DNA of 6,518 nt, taken from contig JAHDRO010000159.1 of the NCBI GenBank assembly GCA_018433265.1, forward strand, positions 1-6,518, written 5' to 3'. Below the pieces are notes generated by a model. It was not told where the DNA came from and ran no database searches. It was given only the letters and a program-made list of their open reading frames with translations. The DNA comes from Bacteroidales bacterium. Its GTDB lineage: Bacteria; Bacteroidota; Bacteroidia; Bacteroidales; UBA932. Within the stretch, counting starts at the first letter, position 1. Each line of letters begins with the position of its first letter. Both the position numbers and the translations under genes were made by a program. Positions 1 to 5,929 of this stretch are shown here, one piece after another.

Positions 1-39
1 ATTATTATGATTTTTAAAATTGTTTTTACAAAACTATAT
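1..39. repeat. 39-bp direct repeat, copy 1, at the truncated end of vorB
   Basis: Bases 1-39 are identical to 695-733 (offset 694). The match ends on the right at position 40 (t here, a at 734). On the left it runs to the window edge, so its true length is unknown. In the second copy this sequence is the leader of the ferredoxin gene, including its -7 promoter box, and ends immediately before that gene's start codon. Here the same sequence takes the place of the continuation of vorB and supplies its stop codon. About 11 bp (29-39) could be native vorB sequence (codons for the end of K-N-I-V-L). The other 28 bp (1-28) read as non-coding leader. Inference: the junction of a tandem duplication, or a chimeric sequence end. 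Confidence 0.93.
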
Positions 40-451
40 TTTTATAATCTCCATGCCCTCCGCCTTTTACTGCCTGGAAATAATCACCCTGTCCTGGTTG
101 AATGGTTCCAAGTCCTGCGCCACCACGCACAACATTAACTACGAGACATGGCAACTCGGCACCTGCCAAATAACTCATACCTTCACTCATCAAACTGATT
201 CCGGGACTACTTGAAGAGGTCATGACCCTTTTTGCACAACATGCTCCACCATATAGCATATTTATTGCGGATGTTTCACTTTCCGCCTGCAGAACAACCA
301 TTCCTGTAGTTTCCCACGGCTTTTCTTCCATAAGTGTCTCCATAACCTCTGATTGAGGTGTAATAGGGTAGCCAAAGTAGCCATCACATCCACAACGTAT
401 TGCAGCGTGTGCAATGGCTTCGTTGCCTTTCATTAAAATCTTTTCCGCCAT
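26..451 (-). CDS. vorB: VorB-type 2-oxoacid:ferredoxin oxidoreductase alpha subunit, C-terminally truncated
   Basis: This is the N-terminal part of the subunit that carries the pyrimidine-binding (PFOR domain I-like) fold in 2-oxoacid:ferredoxin oxidoreductases. VorB-class enzymes oxidise 2-oxoacids (branched-chain, and related pyruvate or 2-oxoglutarate types) to acyl-CoA and CO2 in the cytoplasm and reduce ferredoxin. Visible landmarks are YPITPQSE at residues 28-35, QAESE near 55-59 (a Glu in this region activates TPP in the family), [13 protein letters not shown] at about 79-91 and the glycine-rich [16 protein letters not shown] at about 109-124. The reading frame ends abruptly after [10 protein letters not shown] at residue 141, whereas family members are roughly 350 residues and continue from this point. 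The stop codon lies in the 39-bp repeat copied from the ferredoxin leader, so this is a rearranged or chimeric end and not a natural C-terminus. The start codon at 451 follows the ferredoxin stop by 21 bp, as expected in one operon. Exact substrate (Vor versus Kor) cannot be decided from this fragment. Confidence 0.9.
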   Translation of the reverse strand: MAEKILMKGNEAIAHAAIRCGCDGYFGYPITPQSEVMETLMEEKPWETTGMVVLQAESETSAINMLYGGACCAKRVMTSSSSPGISLMSEGMSYLAGAELPCLVVNVVRGGAGLGTIQPGQGDYFQAVKGGGHGDYKNIVL

Positions 452-472
452 ATTAATTAGTTTTTAACTTCA

Positions 473-694
473 TTAAATTTTGACTCTGTATACTGTTATA
501 CAGCTGTCAGGACATACTGCTGCACAATTAGTGCAACCTGTACAGGATTCTGGTAATACCATATATGCAAAGTTGTATCCTTTGCTGTTTACCTCTTTAG
601 CCAAGGCAATTACATTAGTAGGACAATTCGCAACGCAAACACCGCAACCTTTGCATTTTTCATTGTCAACTACTATCGCTCCTTTTAATGCCAT
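473..694 (-). CDS. 2x[4Fe-4S] ferredoxin subunit of the 2-oxoacid oxidoreductase (KorD/VorD-like)
   Basis: A 73-residue bacterial-type dicluster ferredoxin. Cysteines at 14, 17, 20 and 24 (CKGCGVCVANCP) and at 51, 54, 57 and 61 (CTGCTNCAAVCP) give two CxxCxxCxxxCP motifs that bind two [4Fe-4S] clusters; C65 is an additional cysteine. An insert of about 26 residues between the motifs is typical of the delta subunits of 2-oxoacid:ferredoxin oxidoreductases. The gene lies directly upstream of vorB with a 21-bp gap, the usual Bacteroidota order ferredoxin-VorB-TPP subunit-gamma subunit. Its role would be to pass electrons from the TPP-bound intermediate to soluble ferredoxin. The start ATG at 694 has no clear Shine-Dalgarno sequence but follows an A/T-rich leader and a good -7 box. 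Assignment as an enzyme subunit and not a free ferredoxin rests on context. Confidence 0.92.
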   Translation of the reverse strand: MALKGAIVVDNEKCKGCGVCVANCPTNVIALAKEVNSKGYNFAYMVLPESCTGCTNCAAVCPDSCITVYRVKI

Positions 695-733
695 ATTATT
701 ATGATTTTTAAAATTGTTTTTACAAAACTATAT
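695..733. repeat. 39-bp direct repeat, copy 2, the native ferredoxin leader
   Basis: Identical to 1-39. Here it sits in its expected context, between the promoter and the start codon (694) of the ferredoxin gene on the minus strand. It contains the -7 box at 723-730 and an A/T-rich 5' untranslated region. It is taken as the original copy because the whole promoter, including a -33-like element at 751-753, lies beyond its boundary, whereas copy 1 interrupts a coding sequence. Confidence 0.93.
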
Positions 734-753
734 AATTATGCTATAAAATGCAA
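723..753 (-). promoter_or_regulatory. Predicted Bacteroidota promoter for the ferredoxin-vorB operon
   Basis: Read on the minus strand, TAGTTTTG (730-723) matches the Bacteroidota -7 consensus TAnnTTTG at all defined positions. A TTG (753-751), 20 bp upstream, fits the -33 TTTG element in part. Transcription would start near 716, giving a leader of about 20-25 nt before the ATG at 694. The presence of this promoter suggests the oxidoreductase genes can be transcribed independently of the synthetase gene upstream. The match is by eye only. Confidence 0.55.
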
Positions 754-777
754 TAATTTATTATTAAATAGCTATAA

Positions 778-966
778 TTACTTAGAAAAAAAATTAAAAC
801 TTCTTATAACACTTTCAATTATAAAACTCCATCGAATAATAATCCCGATCAGCAACATCAAAATAAGAATTATGGCTCCTTGAATTTTTGGATCAAGATT
901 CCTGAATTTCAGCCAAATAACTCTAAGGAAATTATTTTCTTTATTTTTCGATTCTAATTCTTGCAT
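778..966 (-). CDS. Small single-pass membrane protein, unknown function
   Basis: A 62-residue open frame starting at the ATG at 966. A TTG at 975 would add three residues. It has a charged, lysine-rich N-terminus (residues 1-27), one strongly hydrophobic segment (about 29-44, AIILILMLLIGIII, possibly extending to 51), then a short tail ending in Phe/Lys. The positive charges on the N-terminal side suggest an N-in orientation. The first 26 bp overlap the 3' end of the acyl-CoA synthetase gene in another frame, so it is probably translated by coupling from the same mRNA. No family is recognised. It could be a membrane anchor or modulator for neighbouring enzymes, but nothing in the sequence shows this. 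A chance frame in AT-rich DNA is possible; the coherent charge and membrane layout and the overlap with the upstream gene favour a real gene. Confidence 0.6.
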   Translation of the reverse strand: MQELESKNKENNFLRVIWLKFRNLDPKIQGAIILILMLLIGIIIRWSFIIESVIRSFNFFSK

Positions 967-2992
967 CAACTGCAATTATCTGTTTTGAATTTCCGAGAAG
1001 AGGATTAAGATCCATTTCATAAATTTCAGGAGCTGCATTACAAAGAGCTGAAACTCTCCTGATATTTTCAATGAAGATGGCTTCATTAACTCCTTCAATG
1101 CCTCTACTTCCTTTTATCATCTTGTAACCCTTAAGACTACGTATCATTTTTTCAGCCTCAGACTTTGACACTGGTGACAATGCACTCTGAACGTCATTTA
1201 AAACTTCAATAAATATGCCACCCAGACCACACATTACAAGATGACCAAACTTTTCCTCTCTCTTTGCGCCGATGAATATTTGTATGCCGGTAAGCATTGG
1301 TTGCAACATTATAGCATGTGTGCCAGGAATATTCATCATTCTGTTAAATTCTACAATCATCGTTTCTTCGTCAGTCACATTAAGAACAACTCCTCCTACA
1401 TCTGTTTTGTGAACAGGACCAACAACTTTCATTACTACAGGAAATCCTATCTCGAGAGCAGCTTTTCTAAGCTGATCCATTTTATCTACAACAATCTCTT
1501 TTACCCTGCCAATACCTGCAGCATCGAGCAGCGTCTGAACTTGTAAAGGAGATAGATATCCGTTTTCTGCTTTTTTAATTACGTCACGAATAATTTTTTT
1601 GTCGACAGGTGGAAGTTGAGAGTCAAAAAGTGGGCTATGAGACTTTATTACTTTTCCCAATGCATTACCAAATAAAACTTCGTCTGGAAAACATATCCCA
1701 CCCATTTCCTTAAACTTGGCAATTTCATCTTTAGCATTTACTATTGAAGGAAGTATTGAAAATATTGGTTTATTACACTCTTTTATTTTATTGAATAAAG
1801 TTTCATAAACATCATAAACACTTGTTAAGCCTGGGTTGCCAAATATGACAACCATTGAATCTACATCAAAATCTTTCTCGCAAGCATCTATGATTTTTGC
1901 AAGTTGTGACGCTGTACCTGTAGCAAGAAAATCAATAGGATTGGAAGTTGAAGAACCATTGTAGAGCTCTTTGAGGAGATTGTCGGCTTTTTCCCCTGAA
2001 ATGTGGGGGATTGATATATTGTATTCAGAAAGAGTATCTGTTAACATCACAGCTGGTCCGCCGGCATGAGTTATAATAGCAACTTTGTTTCCATTGGGCA
2101 ATTTATTAAGCATTACGGCGCCTACTGTAACAAGTTCTGTTCGGCTGTAACACCTTACAATACCTGCTTTTTGAAAAAGGGCAGAAACAGCAGAATCAGG
2201 AGTTGCCATTGCTCCTGTATGTGAAGATGCTGCTCGACTTCCGGCATCACTTGTTCCGGATTTAATTGCAGCAATTTTTGCTCCTTTATTGATAAGTGAA
2301 ACGGCATGTTTTAACAATTTTTCCGGATAGCTTATGCTCTCTATGTAAAGAAGCTTAACAGGGGCGCTTTTCTTATGAATATATGTTTCGTCAAGGTATT
2401 CGAGTACATCTTCTATACCTGTCTGGGCACTGTTGCCAACAGAAAAAATTGATGAGACTCTTACGCCAAGCTGGAGGGCTGTTTCGAGAATGAAAACAAC
2501 GGTAGCACCGGAACCGGAAATAAGGTCAACTCCATTTTCTGAAAGAGGGGGATTTGGTTTTGTGAATATGCCAGTATAGTTGGGAGTCATAACGCCTATA
2601 CAGTTTGGCCCTATAAGAGATGCACCGTTTCTGTTGACTATTTCAACAATTTTTTCTTCTAAAATTGCTCCTTCCGGCCCATCTTCATGAAACCCTGCCG
2701 ACAATATTATGACAGCTTTGCACATTTTTTTGCTGCACAATATCTCGACACTGTCCGGACACATTTTGGCTGCAATGGCTAAAATTGCTAAATCTACCTG
2801 AGGCAACTCTTCGACTCTTTTATGGCATTTAATTCCCTGTACGAAGTCTGACTTTGGATTAACCACATATAGTTTTCCTTTATAATTGGATTCTCTGAGA
2901 TTTCTTAGAACTGCACCGCCGGGCTTTTGTGTCTCATCCGAACCACCTACAACAACAATGCTTTTAGGAGATATTAATTCTTTTGTTATCAT
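941..2992 (-). CDS. ADP-forming acyl-CoA synthetase (acetate--CoA ligase family), fused alpha-beta
   Basis: This cytoplasmic enzyme converts acyl-CoA + ADP + Pi to free acid + CoA + ATP, a substrate-level phosphorylation used in fermentation. At 683 residues it has the length of the fused alpha-beta form. Domains in order: CoA-binding Rossmann-like domain (about 1-145; GGSDETQKPGGAVLRNL at 16-32, IGPNCIG at 127-133); succinyl-CoA-ligase-like domains (about 150-450) with the phosphohistidine motif SSHTGA, His258; then the C-terminal ATP-grasp part (about 465-683) with HKTDVGGVVLN (His528), CGLGGIFIEV (588-597) and EMDLNPL (659-665). His258 is the transient phosphoryl carrier of the family, and His528 aligns with the second phosphoryl-relay histidine described in archaeal enzymes (from memory). 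One oddity: Gln571 (GIQIFIG) stands where relatives usually have Glu. The start at 2992 gives a complete CoA-binding domain. The next gene overlaps its end, and the 2-oxoacid:ferredoxin oxidoreductase follows, so its substrate is probably the acyl-CoA made by that enzyme. Confidence 0.93.
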   Translation of the reverse strand: MITKELISPKSIVVVGGSDETQKPGGAVLRNLRESNYKGKLYVVNPKSDFVQGIKCHKRVEELPQVDLAILAIAAKMCPDSVEILCSKKMCKAVIILSAGFHEDGPEGAILEEKIVEIVNRNGASLIGPNCIGVMTPNYTGIFTKPNPPLSENGVDLISGSGATVVFILETALQLGVRVSSIFSVGNSAQTGIEDVLEYLDETYIHKKSAPVKLLYIESISYPEKLLKHAVSLINKGAKIAAIKSGTSDAGSRAASSHTGAMATPDSAVSALFQKAGIVRCYSRTELVTVGAVMLNKLPNGNKVAIITHAGGPAVMLTDTLSEYNISIPHISGEKADNLLKELYNGSSTSNPIDFLATGTASQLAKIIDACEKDFDVDSMVVIFGNPGLTSVYDVYETLFNKIKECNKPIFSILPSIVNAKDEIAKFKEMGGICFPDEVLFGNALGKVIKSHSPLFDSQLPPVDKKIIRDVIKKAENGYLSPLQVQTLLDAAGIGRVKEIVVDKMDQLRKAALEIGFPVVMKVVGPVHKTDVGGVVLNVTDEETMIVEFNRMMNIPGTHAIMLQPMLTGIQIFIGAKREEKFGHLVMCGLGGIFIEVLNDVQSALSPVSKSEAEKMIRSLKGYKMIKGSRGIEGVNEAIFIENIRRVSALCNAAPEIYEMDLNPLLGNSKQIIAVDARIRIEK

Positions 2993-3010
2993 ATGTTGAT
3001 AAATTTGTCA

Positions 3011-3018
3011 CAAAGGTA
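3011..3018 (-). promoter_or_regulatory. Predicted -7 box for the acyl-CoA synthetase gene
   Basis: On the minus strand TACCTTTG matches TAnnTTTG fully and sits about 19 bp before the ATG at 2992, implying a very short leader. No convincing TTTG -33 element was found at 19-21 bp upstream, so the assignment is tentative. Confidence 0.4.
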
Positions 3019-3121
3019 ATAATAAGAAAGAGTTATTAATTAACAGGATGCAATTATAAATAAAAATCCATTTTGACTTATATATTTATATTTCAAAACG
3101 AATATGACATTAAAAAAAGAT

Positions 3122-3155
3122 TTTTGAGTTAGAGTAAAAAAACTGATTATTTTTA
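3122..3155 (+). promoter_or_regulatory. Predicted promoter of the deaminase-phosphorylase-HAD operon
   Basis: TTTTG (3122-3126) is followed after 21 bp by TATTTTTA (3148-3155), a 7 of 8 match to TAnnTTTG. Transcription would begin near 3161, about 16 nt ahead of the ATG at 3177. It shares the 184-bp divergent intergenic region (2993-3176) with the synthetase promoter but does not overlap it. Identified by eye. Confidence 0.45.
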
Positions 3156-3176
3156 CATTACTAATAACAAAGAAAC

Positions 3177-4430
3177 ATGTCTACACTACTAATTAAAAAT
3201 GTCAATAACAACAATAAGATAACGGATATATTTATAAAGGATAATCGTATTGAAAAGATTTCGGAGCATATTGACAAAGGTGCTGACAGAATAATTGAAG
3301 GGAAAGAAAAATATGTAATTCCCGGGTTTATTAATATGCACACACATGCAGCCATGACTCTTCTGCGCGGGATTGGTGAGGATATGTCTTTAATGGACTG
3401 GTTGCAGAATGTTATCTGGCCTACCGAACAAAAGCTTGATGAAGAACTTGTATATTGGGGGACAAAGTTAGCTTGTGTGGAAATGATAAGATCAGGAACA
3501 ACCTGCTACAATGATCAATATTGGTATCTTCCTGCTGCTCAAAGAGCAACTGCCGAAATGAAACTCAGATCTGTTCATTCGTACGTTATTTTGGATTTAA
3601 TGGATAAGTCTAGATCTGAAAAAATGAAGGATGAATGTAAAAAGATGTATGATTTTTCCAGGGATTGGCCTGAAAGAAACATTTTTGCTGTAGGCATACA
3701 CGCTCCCTACAGCGTTTCTGAAGATATGATAAGATGGGCAAGTGATTTTGCGAGAGAAAGAGGGTTGCTTGTTCATCTCCACCTTTCTGAAACAGAATCT
3801 GAAAATTTGGATTCACTTAAAAAGTATGGAATGTCTCCTACAAAATATCTGGATTCTCTTGGTGCATTGGGACCTGAGACTCTTGCTGCCCATTGTCTTT
3901 GGATAGACGATGAAGATATCGAAATACTTGCAAAAAGAAGAGTTAAGATAATTCATAACATAAATTCCAATTTAAAAATTGCTTCTGGCTACAGATTCAA
4001 GTATAGAGAATTCAAAGAAGCCGGGATTATCGTATCTTTAGGAACAGATGGTTGTGCATCTTCAAATAATCTTGACATGCTTGAGACCATGAAAACTACA
4101 GCACTTGTCCAGAAAGCCTGGCGGAAGGATCCAACAGTGCTTCCGATGGAGGAACTTTTATCTCTTTCAACTCTCAATGGCGGACTTTCTCTTGGTCTTG
4201 AAACTGGAATAATAAAAGAGGGATATCTTGCTGATCTTTCACTTGTGGATGTTAATAGCGTTGCATATACTCCAAATATCAATTTTTTGGCTAATCTAAT
4301 ATACTCCGCTAACAGCTCATGTATTGACACTGTAATATGTGACGGAAATATTTTAATGGAGAATAAAAAAATTGATGAGGAAGAGGAAATTATTCAAATG
4401 GTTAACAAATTGTATAAAAAACTATTATAG
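3177..4430 (+). CDS. mtaD: Amidohydrolase, 5'-methylthioadenosine/S-adenosylhomocysteine deaminase-like
   Basis: A 417-residue metal-dependent deaminase of the amidohydrolase superfamily (MtaD / TM0936-like, related to TrzN/AtzA). Such enzymes hydrolyse the 6-amino group of adenosine-type substrates (S-adenosylhomocysteine, 5'-methylthioadenosine, adenosine) to the inosine form and ammonia in the cytoplasm. A small N-terminal beta-sandwich strand region precedes PGFINMHTH, metal ligands His55 and His57. Further active-site residues are His175 (IHAPYSV), His202 and Glu205 (HLHLSET; ligand and acid/base), His239 (AAHCLWID) and Asp291 (LGTDGCASSNNLDM; ligand). The C-terminus returns to the sandwich (GYLADLSLVD, VICDGNILM). 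The usual HNPxSN motif reads HNINSN at 260-265, so proline is replaced by Ile262. It is the first gene of the operon, 9 bp before the purine nucleoside phosphorylase, which suits a deaminase supplying 6-oxopurine nucleosides. Exact substrate is not determined; guanine or other deaminases of the superfamily are less likely. Confidence 0.88.
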   Translation: MSTLLIKNVNNNNKITDIFIKDNRIEKISEHIDKGADRIIEGKEKYVIPGFINMHTHAAMTLLRGIGEDMSLMDWLQNVIWPTEQKLDEELVYWGTKLACVEMIRSGTTCYNDQYWYLPAAQRATAEMKLRSVHSYVILDLMDKSRSEKMKDECKKMYDFSRDWPERNIFAVGIHAPYSVSEDMIRWASDFARERGLLVHLHLSETESENLDSLKKYGMSPTKYLDSLGALGPETLAAHCLWIDDEDIEILAKRRVKIIHNINSNLKIASGYRFKYREFKEAGIIVSLGTDGCASSNNLDMLETMKTTALVQKAWRKDPTVLPMEELLSLSTLNGGLSLGLETGIIKEGYLADLSLVDVNSVAYTPNINFLANLIYSANSSCIDTVICDGNILMENKKIDEEEEIIQMVNKLYKKLL

Positions 4431-4439
4431 ATTCATATT

Positions 4440-5261
4440 ATGGAATATATTCAACAAATTGAAGAGGCAACAGCCTTTATTAGTGATAAACTTTCTGGCA
4501 GGAAACCTAAAGTCGGTATTATTCTTGGCAGTGGATTGGGAGGATTAGCAGAAATAATTGAAGAGAAATGTATAATTCCCTATACACAAATTCCACATTT
4601 TCCCCAGTCCACGGCCATAGGTCATAAAGGGAACTTGATTGGCGGTATTCTTGGTGGCAAATATGTACTTGCTATGCAGGGAAGGTTCCATTATTACGAA
4701 GGATACAGCATGAATCAGGTTACACTTCCGGTAAGAGTTATGAAAAAACTTGGAATCTCTTCTCTTTTCGTTTCAAATGCGGCAGGAGGTGTAAACCATG
4801 ATTTTAAAGTTGGTGATCTCATGATAATTAGAGATCACATCAATTTAATGCCTAATCCATTGATTGGAAAGAATTTAGATGAATTTGGTCCACGTTTTCC
4901 TGATATGACGAGGCCATATGACCTGGAATTAATAAGAAAAGCTGAAAAAATTGCATCCGTTTTGGACATTACTTTAAAAAAGGGGGTTTACCTTGCAGGT
5001 ACAGGTCCAACTTATGAGACTCCTGCTGAATATGCTTTCTATGGCATAGTAGGTGCTGATGCAGTAGGCATGTCTACTGTTCCTGAAGTAATTGTTGCAA
5101 GACATTGCAACATACCGGTTTTTGGGATATCTGTAATTACAAACGAGGCTCATGATTTTACAGAAGATTTTGTAAATGATGGGGAAGAAGTAATTGCTGC
5201 TGCCAACAGGGCCGCTGATAAGATGACCCAATTGTTTGTCTCCTTAATATCGGATTTGTGA
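4440..5261 (+). CDS. punA: Purine nucleoside phosphorylase (trimeric, inosine/guanosine type)
   Basis: A 273-residue cytoplasmic enzyme, full family length, that cleaves purine (deoxy)nucleosides with phosphate to free base and (deoxy)ribose-1-phosphate. Motifs compared with mammalian PNP: GSGLGG (30-35; Ser31 binds phosphate), GHKGN (61-65), GRFHYYEGY (81-89; Arg82 and His84), SNAAGG (112-117), TYETPAE (191-197; Glu193 binds the base), VGMSTVPE (209-216; Met211 and Ser212) and TNEA (234-237; Asn235 contacts the base). Retention of both Glu193 and Asn235 is the signature of 6-oxopurine specificity (hypoxanthine, guanine) and argues against a methylthioadenosine phosphorylase, which differs at these sites. 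This fits the deaminase gene 9 bp upstream. Its TGA stop overlaps the GTG start of the HAD gene by 4 bp (GTGA), so the two are translationally coupled. No Shine-Dalgarno sequence is evident before the ATG at 4440. Confidence 0.95.
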   Translation: MEYIQQIEEATAFISDKLSGRKPKVGIILGSGLGGLAEIIEEKCIIPYTQIPHFPQSTAIGHKGNLIGGILGGKYVLAMQGRFHYYEGYSMNQVTLPVRVMKKLGISSLFVSNAAGGVNHDFKVGDLMIIRDHINLMPNPLIGKNLDEFGPRFPDMTRPYDLELIRKAEKIASVLDITLKKGVYLAGTGPTYETPAEYAFYGIVGADAVGMSTVPEVIVARHCNIPVFGISVITNEAHDFTEDFVNDGEEVIAAANRAADKMTQLFVSLISDL

Positions 5262-5881
5262 TTAGAAATATTGTTTTTGATCTTGGAGGAGTAATAATTA
5301 CTCTTGACAGACAGGCCTGCGTAGATTCTTTTAAGAAGTTAGGCTTCAAGGATTTTGATGATATTCTGAATGATTTTGTTCAGGATGGTTTCTTTCTTGA
5401 ATTTGAAAAAGGAGCTATTGATGCAGCAAGGTTTAGAGAAATAATTTGCGATCATATAGGACACATTGTCAAGGATTATGAAATTGACAATGCAATGGGT
5501 GACTTTCTTTCTGATATTCCTGTCAAAAGGTTTGAAACGTTGTTGAGACTTAAAAAGAGTTACAATGTTTTTTTACTCAGCAATACCAATCCCATAGCAA
5601 TGAGTAAAGTTAGAGATATTTTTTCAGCTTATGGGATTGATATGAACGACTGCTTTGATAAAATGTATCTTTCATATCAGATGAAGATGGTTAAACCAAA
5701 CAACGAAATATTTTTGAAAATGATGGAGGATTCAAGAATTAAGGCAGAAGAATCTCTTTTTATTGATGATGGAGAAATGAATATTAACACAGCTAATTCA
5801 CTGGGTTTCAAAACTCTACATTTAAAAAAGGGGATAGATCTCGATAGCGAGATTGAAAAGTTTTTGAATGAACAAAAATAA
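5258..5881 (+). CDS. HAD-superfamily hydrolase (subfamily IA, YihX-like phosphatase)
   Basis: A 207-residue cytoplasmic HAD-family protein. Motif I is VFDLGGVII (6-14), with nucleophile Asp8 and Gly10 where most phosphatases have a second Asp. This DxG form occurs in the YihX/epoxide-hydrolase-N-domain-like group, which includes sugar-phosphate phosphatases. Motif II is LLSNT (Ser108), motif III is Lys146 in VKP, and motif IV is FIDD (Asp170/Asp171) followed by [14 protein letters not shown] helical cap lies between motifs I and II at about 15-85. The GTG start at 5258 is required because motif I begins six residues later and no ATG precedes it in frame within the gene; it overlaps the phosphorylase stop. 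Co-translation with PNP suggests a phosphorylated product of nucleoside breakdown (for example a sugar-1-phosphate or a nucleoside monophosphate) as substrate, but this is inference from context only. Confidence 0.88.
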   Translation: MIRNIVFDLGGVIITLDRQACVDSFKKLGFKDFDDILNDFVQDGFFLEFEKGAIDAARFREIICDHIGHIVKDYEIDNAMGDFLSDIPVKRFETLLRLKKSYNVFLLSNTNPIAMSKVRDIFSAYGIDMNDCFDKMYLSYQMKMVKPNNEIFLKMMEDSRIKAEESLFIDDGEMNINTANSLGFKTLHLKKGIDLDSEIEKFLNEQK

Positions 5882-5918
5882 ATCAGGGTGTCAAAGCAAT
5901 AATTTCCGACACCCTGAT
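5882..5918. terminator. Intergenic hairpin, likely bidirectional terminator
   Basis: A perfect 11-bp inverted repeat (ATCAGGGTGTC at 5882-5892, GACACCCTGAT at 5908-5918) with a 15-nt loop lies between two convergent genes, one base after the HAD stop codon and 11 bp from the end of the peptidase gene. On the minus strand the stem is followed by a T-rich tract (TTATTTTTG), the classical intrinsic form. On the plus strand the tail is only moderately T-rich, so termination there may be weaker. Confidence 0.75.
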
Positions 5919-5929
5919 ACTATATTGAA

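Noticed and set aside
26..50. Simple point mutation or frameshift as the cause of the VorB stop.
   Set aside because: The sequence past the stop does not resume VorB in any frame; it is base-for-base the ferredoxin leader, so a junction explains it and a single-base error does not.
480..704. Plus-strand open frames opposite the ferredoxin, synthetase and VorB genes (for example 480-704 and 1241-1546).
   Set aside because: They are antisense to genes with clear family motifs, show no recognisable domain and have composition expected of shadow frames.
695..733. The 39-bp repeats as ends of an insertion sequence or mobile element.
   Set aside because: They are direct, not inverted, flank only the ferredoxin and vorB' genes with no transposase or integrase, and one copy is an ordinary leader with a promoter box.
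967..975. TTG at 975 as the start of the small membrane protein.
   Set aside because: An ATG lies three codons downstream at 966, and no Shine-Dalgarno signal favours TTG, so the ATG was preferred; the difference is only three residues.
3032..3044. Near-palindrome around TTAATTAA in the divergent intergenic region as an operator.
   Set aside because: It is short and made only of A and T at its core in a very AT-rich region, so chance is a sufficient explanation.
3989..4330. A 113-codon minus-strand frame inside the deaminase gene, and shorter ones inside the deaminase and phosphorylase genes.
   Set aside because: They lie fully within strongly conserved coding sequence on the other strand, and no motif or start context supports them.
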